The notes beneath the pieces are model-generated. The model did no database searches. It was not told the origin of the DNA and saw only the letters and a list, made by a program, of their open reading frames with translations. From Salinarimonas ramus (GTDB lineage: Bacteria; Pseudomonadota; Alphaproteobacteria; Rhizobiales; Beijerinckiaceae): DNA of 64,000 bases. The position numbers were made by a program, and so were the translations under genes. The stretch is taken from NCBI RefSeq assembly GCF_014645695.1, contig NZ_BMMF01000001.1:124001-188000 (forward strand), given 5' to 3'. Shown here piece by piece: positions 8,649 to 16,027 of the stretch (within the stretch, counting starts at the first letter, position 1; every line of letters starts with the position of its first letter).

Positions 8649-8909
8649 ATGTCGTCGAAACGCCTCGAGAAGATGCGGACGAACCCCCGGAACGACTGGA
8701 CCATTGAAGACATTGTTAAGGTCTGCCGAGATCTCGGGATGAATTGTCATAGGCCGAGCAGTGGTAGCCACTATACTGTGTCTAGCGGCTTCCTCGTCGG
8801 TGCTTTGACCGTACCATACAAAAGGCCGATTAAGCCTGTCTACATCAGGCAGCTTGTAAGCTTGGCGGACGCGCATGTGCGAGCGTCCTCGGGAGGAGCA
8901 GGGGAATGA
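8649..8909 (+). CDS. hicA: HicA-family mRNA interferase toxin
   Basis: From the ATG at 8649 the product is 86 aa. It has the HicA double-stranded-RNA-binding-like fold: a helix TIEDIVKVCRDLGM, then the loop SSGSHYTVS containing the catalytic histidine (H41), then a VPYKRP strand and a helix containing IRQLVSLAD. HicA cleaves mRNA and is held inactive by HicB. The next gene overlaps by four bases (ATGA), so the two are translated together. Earlier in-frame starts at 8559 and 8610 add low-complexity residues. The stretch is visibly less GC-rich than its neighbours, which suggests acquisition by transfer. Confidence 0.82.
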   Translation: MSSKRLEKMRTNPRNDWTIEDIVKVCRDLGMNCHRPSSGSHYTVSSGFLVGALTVPYKRPIKPVYIRQLVSLADAHVRASSGGAGE

Positions 8910-9352
8910 CCAACAGGTTCTATCCCGCGATCATTGTCGAGCTGTCCGAGGAGGACGGCGGCGGCTACCTCGCCTACGCTCCCGATCTCGTCGGGTGCAT
9001 GGGTGACGGCGATACGCCCGAGGCGGCGCTCCACGACCTCCAGGCCGCAGTGATCACGTGGTGCGAGGAGATGGTGCGGCTCGGACGAGACATTCCCGCT
9101 CCCGGAGCCGCGCGCCGAGCCGCCAAAACCCGCGAGGAAACGCTCCTGAAGATCATCCGAGAGCAGCAGGACGCTCTCGATCGGCAGGGACGCCAATACG
9201 ATCAGCTGAGGGCCGAGATCCACGAGCTTCGTGAGCAAGTCGACCGGATCTTCGCAGAGATGCAGGAGACTGCCGCGACTGAAGGCGATTGGCCCTATGC
9301 GGCGAGAGGTAATCGAGCCGTCCTGTCGGGTGTCGTCGAGGTTCGTCACTGA
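8906..9352 (+). CDS. hicB: HicB-family antitoxin with a coiled-coil C-terminal extension
   Basis: The first 60 residues are the HicB partial RNase-H fold: YPAIIVELSEEDGGGYLAY, then APDLVGCMGDGDTPEAALHD. Classic HicB proteins then end in a ribbon-helix-helix or HTH DNA-binding domain. Here the remaining 85 residues are instead a charged amphipathic helix (TREETLLKIIREQQDALDRQ, then LRAEIHELREQVDRIFAEMQ) that reads as a coiled coil. The protein should neutralise HicA. How, or whether, it represses its own promoter is unclear without an evident DNA-binding domain. It overlaps hicA by four bases. Confidence 0.8.
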   Translation: MTNRFYPAIIVELSEEDGGGYLAYAPDLVGCMGDGDTPEAALHDLQAAVITWCEEMVRLGRDIPAPGAARRAAKTREETLLKIIREQQDALDRQGRQYDQLRAEIHELREQVDRIFAEMQETAATEGDWPYAARGNRAVLSGVVEVRH

Positions 9353-9383
9353 TTCGGACTAGGCGTTGTCTAGCTGGCCTCGA

Positions 9384-9470
9384 TCAACCTTCCGCCGCTC
9401 GCGGCTGCACCCACTCGGCCCAGGTCGGATGCGGAATCTACCCGATTCCCTGCGCCTCGAGCGCCGCGCT
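9384..9470 (-). pseudogene. Decayed duplicate of the 3' end of the XRE gene at 9694-9963
   Basis: Positions 9401-9470 match 9711-9780 at a fixed offset of 310 bp, with most bases identical and no gaps. On the minus strand the copy reads AALEAQGIG, stop, IPHPTWAEWVQPRAAEG, stop. The intact gene reads AALEAHGVEFVPHPTWAEWVQPRAKDG and then stops. The copy is therefore a fragment of a second XRE-type gene with an internal stop, lying directly after the RHH gene. Confidence 0.75.
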
Positions 9471-9694
9471 CAACGTCCCCCCTCCCCCGTCAGAAATCCT
9501 TGCGCGCGCAGCCACTCGGCGAGAGCACGGCGAATGAGCTCGGGACGCGTTGGCTTCGGCTCCTCGGACGCCGCAATCGCCGCGTCGACGGCCTGCTCCA
9601 TCTCAGGGCGCAGCCGAACCTGTACCGGCGCCCCCTTACCGATCGCGGGCCTGCCGCGCGATTTTCTGGTCGGCTGGATCGGGTCGGCAGGCAT
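9470..9694 (-). CDS. Ribbon-helix-helix (Arc/CopG-type) DNA-binding protein
   Basis: From the ATG at 9694 the product is 74 aa. An N-terminal basic arm (PTRKSRGRPAIGK) precedes a ribbon-helix-helix unit: strand PVQVRLRPEM, helix EQAVDAAIAAS, then a second helix TRPELIRRALAEWLRAQG. The ATG shares one base with the stop of the upstream XRE gene (TGATG), so the pair is translationally coupled. Small RHH proteins are usually antitoxins or autorepressors. No toxin is recognisable next to it, so it may be a two-regulator unit or an orphan antitoxin. Confidence 0.72.
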   Translation of the reverse strand: MPADPIQPTRKSRGRPAIGKGAPVQVRLRPEMEQAVDAAIAASEEPKPTRPELIRRALAEWLRAQGFLTGEGGR

Positions 9695-9963
9695 CACCCA
9701 TCCTTCGCGCGCGGCTGCACCCATTCGGCCCAGGTCGGATGCGGCACGAACTCGACGCCGTGCGCCTCGAGCGCCGCGCGAATTTTGCGCACGGTCGCCG
9801 GCTTCAGCTCCTCACCACTCTCCAGCCGCGTCAGCGTGTTCGTCGAGACGCCGGCCTCGACCGAGAGATCGCGCACGGTGAGCCCAGCCAGGGTGCGCGC
9901 GATCTTGTAGAGCATCATCCGCTGGAATTCGGGGGTGGTGGGAAGGAGCGTCATTCGCGTCAC
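9694..9963 (-). CDS. XRE-family helix-turn-helix regulator
   Basis: This is an 89-residue protein. The HTH spans about residues 20-70: YKIARTLAGLTVRDLSVEAG, then VSTNTLTRLESGEEL. A short tail follows, EAHGVEFVPHPTWAEWVQPR. The first ATG (9963) is used here; MMLYKIART at about residue 16 is an alternative start. It is coupled to the RHH gene through a TGATG junction. A broken copy of its C-terminus survives about 310 bp downstream, so the locus once held a tandem duplication. Confidence 0.75.
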   Translation of the reverse strand: MTRMTLLPTTPEFQRMMLYKIARTLAGLTVRDLSVEAGVSTNTLTRLESGEELKPATVRKIRAALEAHGVEFVPHPTWAEWVQPRAKDG

Positions 9964-10074
9964 CGTCGCGCTTTTTCGCTTGTCCGAAGCGAATCTTCTT
10001 GTATGCTCCGAATCGCTACAGCGTTGCGCATCATCGCGAGATCATAGCGGCTTCGGGCCGCAATGGAGTCCTCC

Positions 10075-10365
10075 ATGCATGAAACCAAACGAGACCCGGC
10101 GCCCGCCGCCGGCCGACCCCGCGCGCCCGAGCTCGCCGACGCCCTCACCTTCCTCCAAACCGCCGCCCACCTTCTCGCCGGCCTGAGCATGGCCATCGGC
10201 AGCCTCGACGAAGAGGAGGCGCAGGCGCTGTCAGCGATCGTGGCGCCGGCCCGGGAGGCGGTGGGGAATGCGGCTTGGCTGGTGGAGGCTGTTCAGGGGC
10301 GCGCGAACGGCTGCGCAGCGATGCCTCACGCTCAAGCCACTCAAACGTCATCCTTTGCGGAGTGA
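10075..10365 (+). CDS. Hypothetical protein (96 aa)
   Basis: The ATG at 10075 has GGAG six bases upstream; an in-frame ATG at 10063 would place that site inside the gene. The sequence is one helical block: APELADALTFLQTAAHLLAG, then an acidic DEEEAQALSAIVAPAREAVG. No family is recognised. The amphipathic helices suggest a small cytoplasmic helical protein. It converges with the secreted SH3-type gene, leaving seven bases between stop codons. Confidence 0.5.
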   Translation: MHETKRDPAPAAGRPRAPELADALTFLQTAAHLLAGLSMAIGSLDEEEAQALSAIVAPAREAVGNAAWLVEAVQGRANGCAAMPHAQATQTSSFAE

Positions 10366-10372
10366 TGAACGA

Positions 10373-10789
10373 CTACCCCGCAATGATGTGCACGTACCGC
10401 GAGTGGACCCATCCGTATCGGCACGGACCGGTATAGGGTTGCCGGATCGGCCAGGACGTGGAAACCCCGCACTGTGTCAAGTCGTGACCAGGCTCATAGA
10501 CGACGGCGAGCCAAGGACCGCTCTCGTCGCAAATCGCAACGACCTGTCCGTTGAAGACACGCGAGATCTCCGAGAACTGGCGCCCCCCTGGACCGCTGCG
10601 TACGGACAAGAAGCCGTCACCGTTGGGATCGAGACCGATAACCTGTCCATACCCCCAGCAGGCATCGTAATCCGAACTCCCACCGACCATCACCGGGACG
10701 TCGATATACGACTGCGCGGCTGCTTCCTCTTGGCAGACGAGCGCGGCGAAAACAAAACTCAGGGCAATCCAGTTCTTGGAGGAAGGCAT
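10373..10789 (-). CDS. Secreted SH3-like (SH3b) domain protein
   Basis: This is a 138-residue protein with a signal peptide (basic start MPSSKNW, hydrophobic core, cleavage near EAAAQSY). The mature part resembles a bacterial SH3 domain: GLDPNGDGFLSVRSGPGG, then VFNGQVVAICDESGPWLAVV, ending GWVHSRYVHI. The WVHSRYV ending is characteristic of SH3b domains. Four cysteines (CWGYG, ICDES, TQCGV, GPCRYG) suggest disulfides in the periplasm. Such domains bind cell wall or other surface polymers, but the ligand here is unknown. Confidence 0.75.
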   Translation of the reverse strand: MPSSKNWIALSFVFAALVCQEEAAAQSYIDVPVMVGGSSDYDACWGYGQVIGLDPNGDGFLSVRSGPGGRQFSEISRVFNGQVVAICDESGPWLAVVYEPGHDLTQCGVSTSWPIRQPYTGPCRYGWVHSRYVHIIAG

Positions 10790-10861
10790 TCGACGGCTCC
10801 GGGCTCGAGCAGCGCACCATCATCGACGAATGCACCGAAGCTATGCAACGAAAATCACCGA

Positions 10862-10938
10862 TGGCGACCCCGGCAGGGCTCGAACCTGCGACCTAGTGCT
10901 TAGAAGGCACTTGCTCTATCCAGCTGAGCTACGGGGCC
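10862..10938 (-). tRNA. tRNA-Arg (anticodon TCT)
   Basis: A full cloverleaf is read on the minus strand: acceptor GGCCCCG/CGGGGTC, D-arm GCTCAGCTGGATAGAGC, anticodon loop CTTCTAA (TCT) and T-loop GGTTCGAGCC. The 3' CCA is encoded. Confidence 0.95.
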
Positions 10939-11021
10939 GTGGGGGAAGGGATAGCAAGGGATCGGAGGCGGTGCAAACCGTCGCCGCGCACGCGCCGCGC
11001 GTCCGATCCCGGCGCGCGCCG

Positions 11022-11327
11022 TCAGTGCGTCCAGGGCGTGACGCGGTTGTGCTTGAAATTGTCGGAATACGAGATGACCTTGCGGGTCGGCTCCTCGGGC
11101 TCGTCCACCACGTAGGCGATGCCCTCGCGCTCGGCGTAGGCGATGGCCTGCTCCTTCGTGTCGAAGGTCAGCTGCACCTGCTGGCGGGTGTCGGTGGAGC
11201 TGGTCCAGCCCATCAGGGGCTCGATCTGGCGGGGGCTCTCGTTGTCGAAGCGCAGGACCCAGCGCTTGGTCCGCGCCTTGCCCGAGGAGGTCGCCCCGCG
11301 AGAGGGCTTGAAGATCCGTGCCGTCAT
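11022..11327 (-). CDS. NADH dehydrogenase NDUFS4-like accessory subunit (ETC complex I subunit)
   Basis: The product from the ATG at 11327 is 101 aa. It begins MTARIFKPSRGATSSGKART and contains the family core KRWVLRFDNESP, then MGWTSSTDTRQQVQLTF, then the C-terminal KVISYSDNFKHNRVTPWTH. This is the small NDUFS4/18-kDa accessory subunit of respiratory complex I, shared by alphaproteobacteria and mitochondria, where it stabilises the NADH-oxidising arm. An upstream ATG at 11345 lies almost against the tRNA-Pro gene and adds six unconserved residues. It is 24 bp downstream of tRNA-Pro on the same strand, so it may be on the tRNA transcript. Confidence 0.9.
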   Translation of the reverse strand: MTARIFKPSRGATSSGKARTKRWVLRFDNESPRQIEPLMGWTSSTDTRQQVQLTFDTKEQAIAYAEREGIAYVVDEPEEPTRKVISYSDNFKHNRVTPWTH

Positions 11328-11351
11328 GTCTCGCCTCGCCTGCAAGCCGGC

Positions 11352-11428
11352 TGGTCGGGGCGGCCGGATTCGAACCAGCGACCCTCTGCTCCCAAAGCAG
11401 ATGCGCTACCAGGCTGCGCTACGCCCCG
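11352..11428 (-). tRNA. tRNA-Pro (anticodon TGG)
   Basis: On the minus strand: acceptor CGGGGCG/CGCCCCG, D-arm GCGCAGCCTGGTAGCGC, anticodon loop CTTTGGG (TGG), T-loop GGTTCGAATCC, discriminator A and an encoded CCA. Confidence 0.95.
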
Positions 11429-11533
11429 ACACGGCCGGCACCCTTCGCGAGATAGAAGGTCGAGCCCGCCTGCGCAAGCTCTTTCCCACACCCCGCATCA
11501 CCACTGCGCGTCGCGGAACGGGCGTATCGCCCC

Positions 11534-12013
11534 TCACTCCGCGAAGAGCGGATGCTCCACCCGGTCGCCGGGCTCGATGCCGAGACGGCTCGTCACGCCG
11601 CCGTTCAGCTCGAGCACGGACAGGACCGGCTGGCCCGAGGGGATGGTGCGCTCGGACAGAGGCTCGGTGTTCTGCGCGATGCGCACGATCGTCCCGTCCG
11701 CATCGATGAACAGCATGTCGAGCGAGATGTAGGTGTTGCGCATCCACATGGCCAGCGGCTGGACGCGCTGGAAGTCGAACAGCATGCCCTGGTCCTGCGG
11801 CATGGAGCGGCGGAACATCAGCCCCCGCGCGCGCTCCTCCGGCGTCGCCGCGAGCTCCACCTGGAAGTCGTGGCGCCCCTCGTCGGTGACGATGACGAGC
11901 GGCTGCAGCTCCTGCGCCGAGAGCGGCCGCTGGGCGGCTGCAGCGAGCATCGCCAGCGCGACGAGAGCGGCCGCGGCGAGGCCGCGCGCATGGGCGAAGA
12001 AACGGTTACGCAT
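11534..12013 (-). CDS. DUF192 family exported protein
   Basis: From the ATG at 12013 (MRNRFFAHARG) the product is 159 aa with a signal peptide ending near PLSAQE. The mature domain is DUF192: FQVELAATPEERARGLMFR, MPQDQGMLFDF, MWMRNTYISLDMLFID, and the closing LELNGGVTSRLGIEPGD. DUF192 is a small beta-barrel domain of unknown biochemical role found across proteobacteria and archaea. It lies 49 bp downstream of the cold-shock gene on the same strand and may be co-transcribed, an arrangement common in Hyphomicrobiales. Confidence 0.85.
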   Translation of the reverse strand: MRNRFFAHARGLAAAALVALAMLAAAAQRPLSAQELQPLVIVTDEGRHDFQVELAATPEERARGLMFRRSMPQDQGMLFDFQRVQPLAMWMRNTYISLDMLFIDADGTIVRIAQNTEPLSERTIPSGQPVLSVLELNGGVTSRLGIEPGDRVEHPLFAE

Positions 12014-12062
12014 CACGCGGGGGAGACCCTCTGTCGAGCGGCGGATCGATGCCGCGGAACCC

Positions 12063-12710
12063 TCAATGCGACGACGGCATGGCACTCTCGGCCATGCGCA
12101 CCTCGGCCGCCATCAGGCCCTTGGGCCCGTCGCCGAAGCGCACGTAGACCTGCTCGCCGGGCTTGAGCTCGGCGATGCCGTAGCGCCGCAGCGTCTCCAT
12201 GTGGACGAAGATGTCCGGCGTGCCGTCCCCGCGGGTGAGGAAGCCGAAGCCGCGCAGGCGGTTGAACCACTTGCACACCGCGAGCTCGAGGCCCGACGTC
12301 GGCGTCACCGTCACGTGGGTGCGCGCCATCGGCAGCTCTGACGGGTGGATCGCGGCGCTCTCGTCCAGCGAGAGGATGCGGAAGGCCTGGTAGCCCCGCG
12401 GCCGCTGCACGGCCTCCACCACGATGCGCGCGCCCTCGGCCGCCGTCTGGTAGCCGTCGCGCCTCAGGCAGGTGACGTGGAGGAGGACGTCCGACATGCC
12501 GTTGTCGGGGACGATGAAGCCGAACCCCTTGGCCACGTCGAACCACTTGATCACGCCGGCGATCTCGATCAGCTCGAGCGGCCGGTCGGCGGCCGCCTCG
12601 CTCTCCCGCGCCGGGCGTGCGGAGGTGCCGGCCTGGAGACCCACCTCGCTCTTGCGACCGACATTCACGCTCCGCGCGTCCGCCGATCCCGGGTCGATTT
12701 CGTCAGACAT
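12063..12710 (-). CDS. Double cold-shock-domain protein
   Basis: This is a 215-residue protein with two cold-shock domains. The first, about residues 48-115, contains [18 protein letters not shown] and DVLLHVTCL; the second, about 140-205, contains [18 protein letters not shown] and DIFVHMETL. Both keep the RNP1-like KGFGFI/RGFGFL and RNP2-like VLLHV/IFVHM motifs that bind single-stranded RNA or DNA. The acidic N-terminal 45 residues are unstructured. Alphaproteobacteria carry such two-domain CspA relatives, which probably act as RNA chaperones. Confidence 0.9.
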   Translation of the reverse strand: MSDEIDPGSADARSVNVGRKSEVGLQAGTSARPARESEAAADRPLELIEIAGVIKWFDVAKGFGFIVPDNGMSDVLLHVTCLRRDGYQTAAEGARIVVEAVQRPRGYQAFRILSLDESAAIHPSELPMARTHVTVTPTSGLELAVCKWFNRLRGFGFLTRGDGTPDIFVHMETLRRYGIAELKPGEQVYVRFGDGPKGLMAAEVRMAESAMPSSH

Positions 12711-12977
12711 GCACTACACCGATCGAACCACGCCGCTTGATTCTTAAGATCAGGATAACACCCAAATCGGCGAACGAAAGCCCGAAAGAGCGTCATTGTC
12801 GCGCTGGTGCGACAGTCGAATCGAAAGTACTGGCGTCTCATGCACTTGCGGGGACGTACCGAGAATTGGATTCGCATTCGCCGGAGCAGGTGCTGGCCGC
12901 GAGGCGGCTCGCGAGAGCACAATGTCGCCACACGATGCCGCCGCATTGGCCATCCGGCGGTCGACGAGGAGGACAGG

Positions 12978-13967
12978 ATGAAGGTCGTCGGCGCGGGCGA
13001 GACGAAGGGAGCCGGGCGCGAGCGCTTCGCGGCGGTGGATGCCGCACGCGGCGTCGCGCTGGTCGCGATGATCGTCTACCATTTCGCCTGGGACCTGTGG
13101 TTCTACGGCCTCGTCGCCGTCGAGGTGCCCTTCGATCCCGCCTGGCGGGCCTTCGCGCGCACCATCGCGTCCTCGTTCCTGATCCTGGTGGGCGTCGGCC
13201 TCGTCCTCGCCAGCGACGCCGGCCTCGACGCCCGCGCCTACCTGCGGCGTCTCGCGAAGATCGCGGGCGCGGCCGCGCTCGTGACGGCGGCGACCTTCGT
13301 CGCCTTCCCCGACAGCTTCATCTTCTTCGGCATCCTGCACATGATCGCGGTGGGGAGCGTGCTCGCCCTGCCCTTCCTGCGGCTCCACCCGGCGCTGACG
13401 GTGCTCGCGGCGGCGGCGGTGCTGGCCGCGCCGTTCCTCTATGCCTCGCCCGCCTTCGACACGCGCTGGCTCGCCTGGATCGGCTTCTTCGAGACGGCGC
13501 CCGACACGAACGACTTCGAGCCGGTCTTCCCCTGGCTTTCCGCCGTGCTCGCCGGCGTGGCGCTCGGGCGGGTGCTGCTCGATACGCGGCTGCGACCGCG
13601 CCTCGCGGCGATCCGGCTGGACGGGCGCCTCGGGCGCGGGCTCGTGGCGATGGGGCGCTGGAGCCTCGTGATCTACCTCCTGCACCAGCCGATCCTGCTC
13701 GGCGCGCTCTACCCCGTCGCGCTGCTGGCGGGGGACGGCGTGCGGGCCGAGCAGACGATGAATTCCTGCCGGCGGACTTGCACGGAGGCGGGCCGCGACG
13801 AGGCGTTCTGCACGCGCTATTGCGACTGCGCGCTCGGCACGCTGGAGGCGGAGGGGCTGATGAGCGCGCTCGACGGCCCCATGAGCGAGGCGGAGCAGAC
13901 GCGGGTCGACGTCATCGTCAACGGCTGCGTTGCGCAGAGCCTCCGCGCGAGCCCCCCGCCGGAATGA
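12978..13967 (+). CDS. Heparan-alpha-glucosaminide N-acetyltransferase-like membrane protein (DUF1624)
   Basis: The ATG at 12978 follows a strong GAGGAGGACAGG site. The first 255 residues of this 329-aa protein form a bundle of about seven membrane helices, starting with the family motif AAVDAARGVALVAMIVYHFA and containing FFGILHMIAVGSVLALPFL and SLVIYLLHQPILLGALYP. Members of this superfamily acylate sugars across the membrane using acyl-CoA. The last 73 residues are an unusual soluble tail with seven cysteines (SCRRTCTEAG, FCTRYCDCALG, NGCVAQ) preceded by GVRAEQTMN. The substrate is unknown. The gene converges with the sulfoquinovosidase gene, seven bases apart. Confidence 0.8.
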   Translation: MKVVGAGETKGAGRERFAAVDAARGVALVAMIVYHFAWDLWFYGLVAVEVPFDPAWRAFARTIASSFLILVGVGLVLASDAGLDARAYLRRLAKIAGAAALVTAATFVAFPDSFIFFGILHMIAVGSVLALPFLRLHPALTVLAAAAVLAAPFLYASPAFDTRWLAWIGFFETAPDTNDFEPVFPWLSAVLAGVALGRVLLDTRLRPRLAAIRLDGRLGRGLVAMGRWSLVIYLLHQPILLGALYPVALLAGDGVRAEQTMNSCRRTCTEAGRDEAFCTRYCDCALGTLEAEGLMSALDGPMSEAEQTRVDVIVNGCVAQSLRASPPPE

Positions 13968-13974
13968 GGCGGCG

Positions 13975-15990
13975 TCAGTGCGTCGCGAATTCCCGCCGTA
14001 CGCCGTCGAACAGCTCCGCGTGCGCGCTGCCCTCGCGCCAGAAGACCGGCGGCTCGCCGAAGGGGGCGGAGACCTCGACGTCACGGCCGCCCTCGTGGGT
14101 CTCGCCGGACCAGAGATGGACCCAGCGCTCGCCCGCCGGCAGGTACGCCGTCCACGAGCGCTCGCCGGCGCGCCAGACCGGCGCGACGAGGAGGTCGCGA
14201 CCGTAGAGATAGGCGTCCTGGATGTCGTAGGTGCGCGCATCGTCCTCGTAGTGCAGGAAGAGCGGGCGCTGGCACGGCAGGCCGGTCTCGCCCGCCTCGG
14301 CGACGAGGGTGCGCAGGTAGGGCACCAGCGCCTTCCAGATCCGCGTCGCGCGGGCGAAATGCGCGAGGAGCTCCGGGCTCTCGTCGAACTGGATGTTCTC
14401 GCGCGGGCGGTTGCCCTCGTGCGTGCGCATGACGGGCGTGAAGGCCGCCATCTCCGCCCAGCGGATCATCAGCTCGGCGGTGCGCACGTTGCCGAACAGG
14501 CTCGTGTACCCGCCGATGTCCGAGTGGTGATAGGCGTTGCCGACGAGGCCCGCCGAGAGCGCGCCGCAGATCACGGTGACGAGCCCGTCGTGGCGGGAGA
14601 AGTCCACCGACTGGTCGCCCGCCCACAGGAGCGGGCAATGGCGCTGCACGCCCGTGAAGCCCGCGCGCATGAAGAACAGGGCCTCGCCGGTCATGCCGCG
14701 GTTCTCGACGGCGCGGGCGTTCACCTCCGCCCACAGCACCGGCCAGGCATTGTGCATCAGCATCGGGTCCGAGCCGTCGGAGAGGACGACGTCGACGGGC
14801 AGGTACTCGCCGAAATCGGCCATCCAGCCGGACAGGCCGAAATCCAGCATCTCCTGCCCGATCACCCGCTCCTCGAACCAGGCGCAGGCGCCGGGCGAGG
14901 TGAAGTCGACGACGCCGCAATCGAACTCGCCGAAATCGACGCGGTAGGTCTCCCCCGCATGGTTCTTCGCGAGGTGCCCCGCCGCCTCGGCCTCGGGAAA
15001 GAGCGTGCCGTCGACCGCGAGATAGGGGTTGACGTAGCCCATGAAGCGGACGCCGCGGTCCTTCAGCGCCGCGATCGCGTCGGCGAGGCCGGGGTACCAG
15101 CTCTCGTTCGCCCGCCAGTCCCAGAACAGGCGCCGACCGAAGGAGGTGTCGCGGATGCCGACCCAGTCCTCGCACCAGAGCGCGGAGACGGCGCAGCCGG
15201 CCTCGAGATATTTCTCGAGCCGCGCGAAGGAATTGGCGCCGTCCTTCAGCCCGATGATGGCGCCGTTCATCACCCAGTCCGGCAGCGGCGGCTGGCGGCC
15301 GAAGCGCTCGAAGAGGCGCGAGACCAGCGTCTCGAGGCGCGGCGCGCCGAAGAGCTCGATGCGGCTCGGCACCGCCCACGCCTCGATCTCGTGGAAGGTG
15401 CGGCGGCGGAAGTCGAAGGCGGAATAGGCGGTGGTCTCGACGTGCAGCGCGTAGCGGCGGGTGGAGAGCCAGGTCGGCTGGGGGTAGTTCGTGTGCCAGT
15501 AATCGCCGCCGGCGCCGCCCATCTTGTCGGCCTGGAAGGTGATCTCGCTCTTCTTGTCGCGCCCGACGCCGGGCTCGGACGTCCAGAGCGGGAACTTGCG
15601 GCCCGAGAGGTCGAAATACGACATCTGCTCGCCGCCGCCGTAGACCCGCTCGAAGGGCTCGGCCTCGATGCGCAGCCAGAACCGATCGATCGCCGCATCC
15701 GCCTCGACGAAGACGATGGCGCCGGCATCCGCGTCACCCTCGATTGCGGCGACGAGGCGCGGCTTCGCCTCGGGGCTCGTCGAGAAGGCGATCAGACGCC
15801 CGGCGATCGCGGCATGGCGCAGGCCGACACGCTCCTCGACATGGTCCTCGATCTCGAAATTGCCCCGATACATGGCGATCCGCGGCTCGCCGCGACCGAC
15901 ATAGATGCAGGGCCGGTCCGGCCGGTGGCGCAGGATCAGGCGCTCGCCGAGATAGAGATCGAAGCCGTCGTCGACGTCGACGATGTGCAT
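13975..15990 (-). CDS. yihQ: Sulfoquinovosidase (GH31, YihQ-type)
   Basis: This 671-residue GH31 glycosidase releases sulfoquinovose from sulfolipid-derived glycosides. The nucleophile lies in WMADFGEYLP (D392) and the acid/base in WAGDQSVDFS (D459). The SQ-recognition residues align at near-constant offset with E. coli YihQ: K249 (GLKDG), E274 (CEDW), R287 and W290 (RLFW), and Y495 (GGYT). This is the KERWY version of the sulfonate-binding motif; E. coli has QQRWY. These residues, rather than the fold alone, separate SQases from ordinary alpha-glucosidases. MHIVDVDD at 15990 was chosen as the start; 20 more residues are possible from 16050. There is no signal peptide, so it acts in the cytoplasm. 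It is the last gene of the sulfo-ED operon. Confidence 0.92.
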   Translation of the reverse strand: MHIVDVDDGFDLYLGERLILRHRPDRPCIYVGRGEPRIAMYRGNFEIEDHVEERVGLRHAAIAGRLIAFSTSPEAKPRLVAAIEGDADAGAIVFVEADAAIDRFWLRIEAEPFERVYGGGEQMSYFDLSGRKFPLWTSEPGVGRDKKSEITFQADKMGGAGGDYWHTNYPQPTWLSTRRYALHVETTAYSAFDFRRRTFHEIEAWAVPSRIELFGAPRLETLVSRLFERFGRQPPLPDWVMNGAIIGLKDGANSFARLEKYLEAGCAVSALWCEDWVGIRDTSFGRRLFWDWRANESWYPGLADAIAALKDRGVRFMGYVNPYLAVDGTLFPEAEAAGHLAKNHAGETYRVDFGEFDCGVVDFTSPGACAWFEERVIGQEMLDFGLSGWMADFGEYLPVDVVLSDGSDPMLMHNAWPVLWAEVNARAVENRGMTGEALFFMRAGFTGVQRHCPLLWAGDQSVDFSRHDGLVTVICGALSAGLVGNAYHHSDIGGYTSLFGNVRTAELMIRWAEMAAFTPVMRTHEGNRPRENIQFDESPELLAHFARATRIWKALVPYLRTLVAEAGETGLPCQRPLFLHYEDDARTYDIQDAYLYGRDLLVAPVWRAGERSWTAYLPAGERWVHLWSGETHEGGRDVEVSAPFGEPPVFWREGSAHAELFDGVRREFATH

Positions 15991-16027
15991 GGAGGGCCGC
16001 TTTCGTGTCGCTGTGGGGTGGTTCGTG

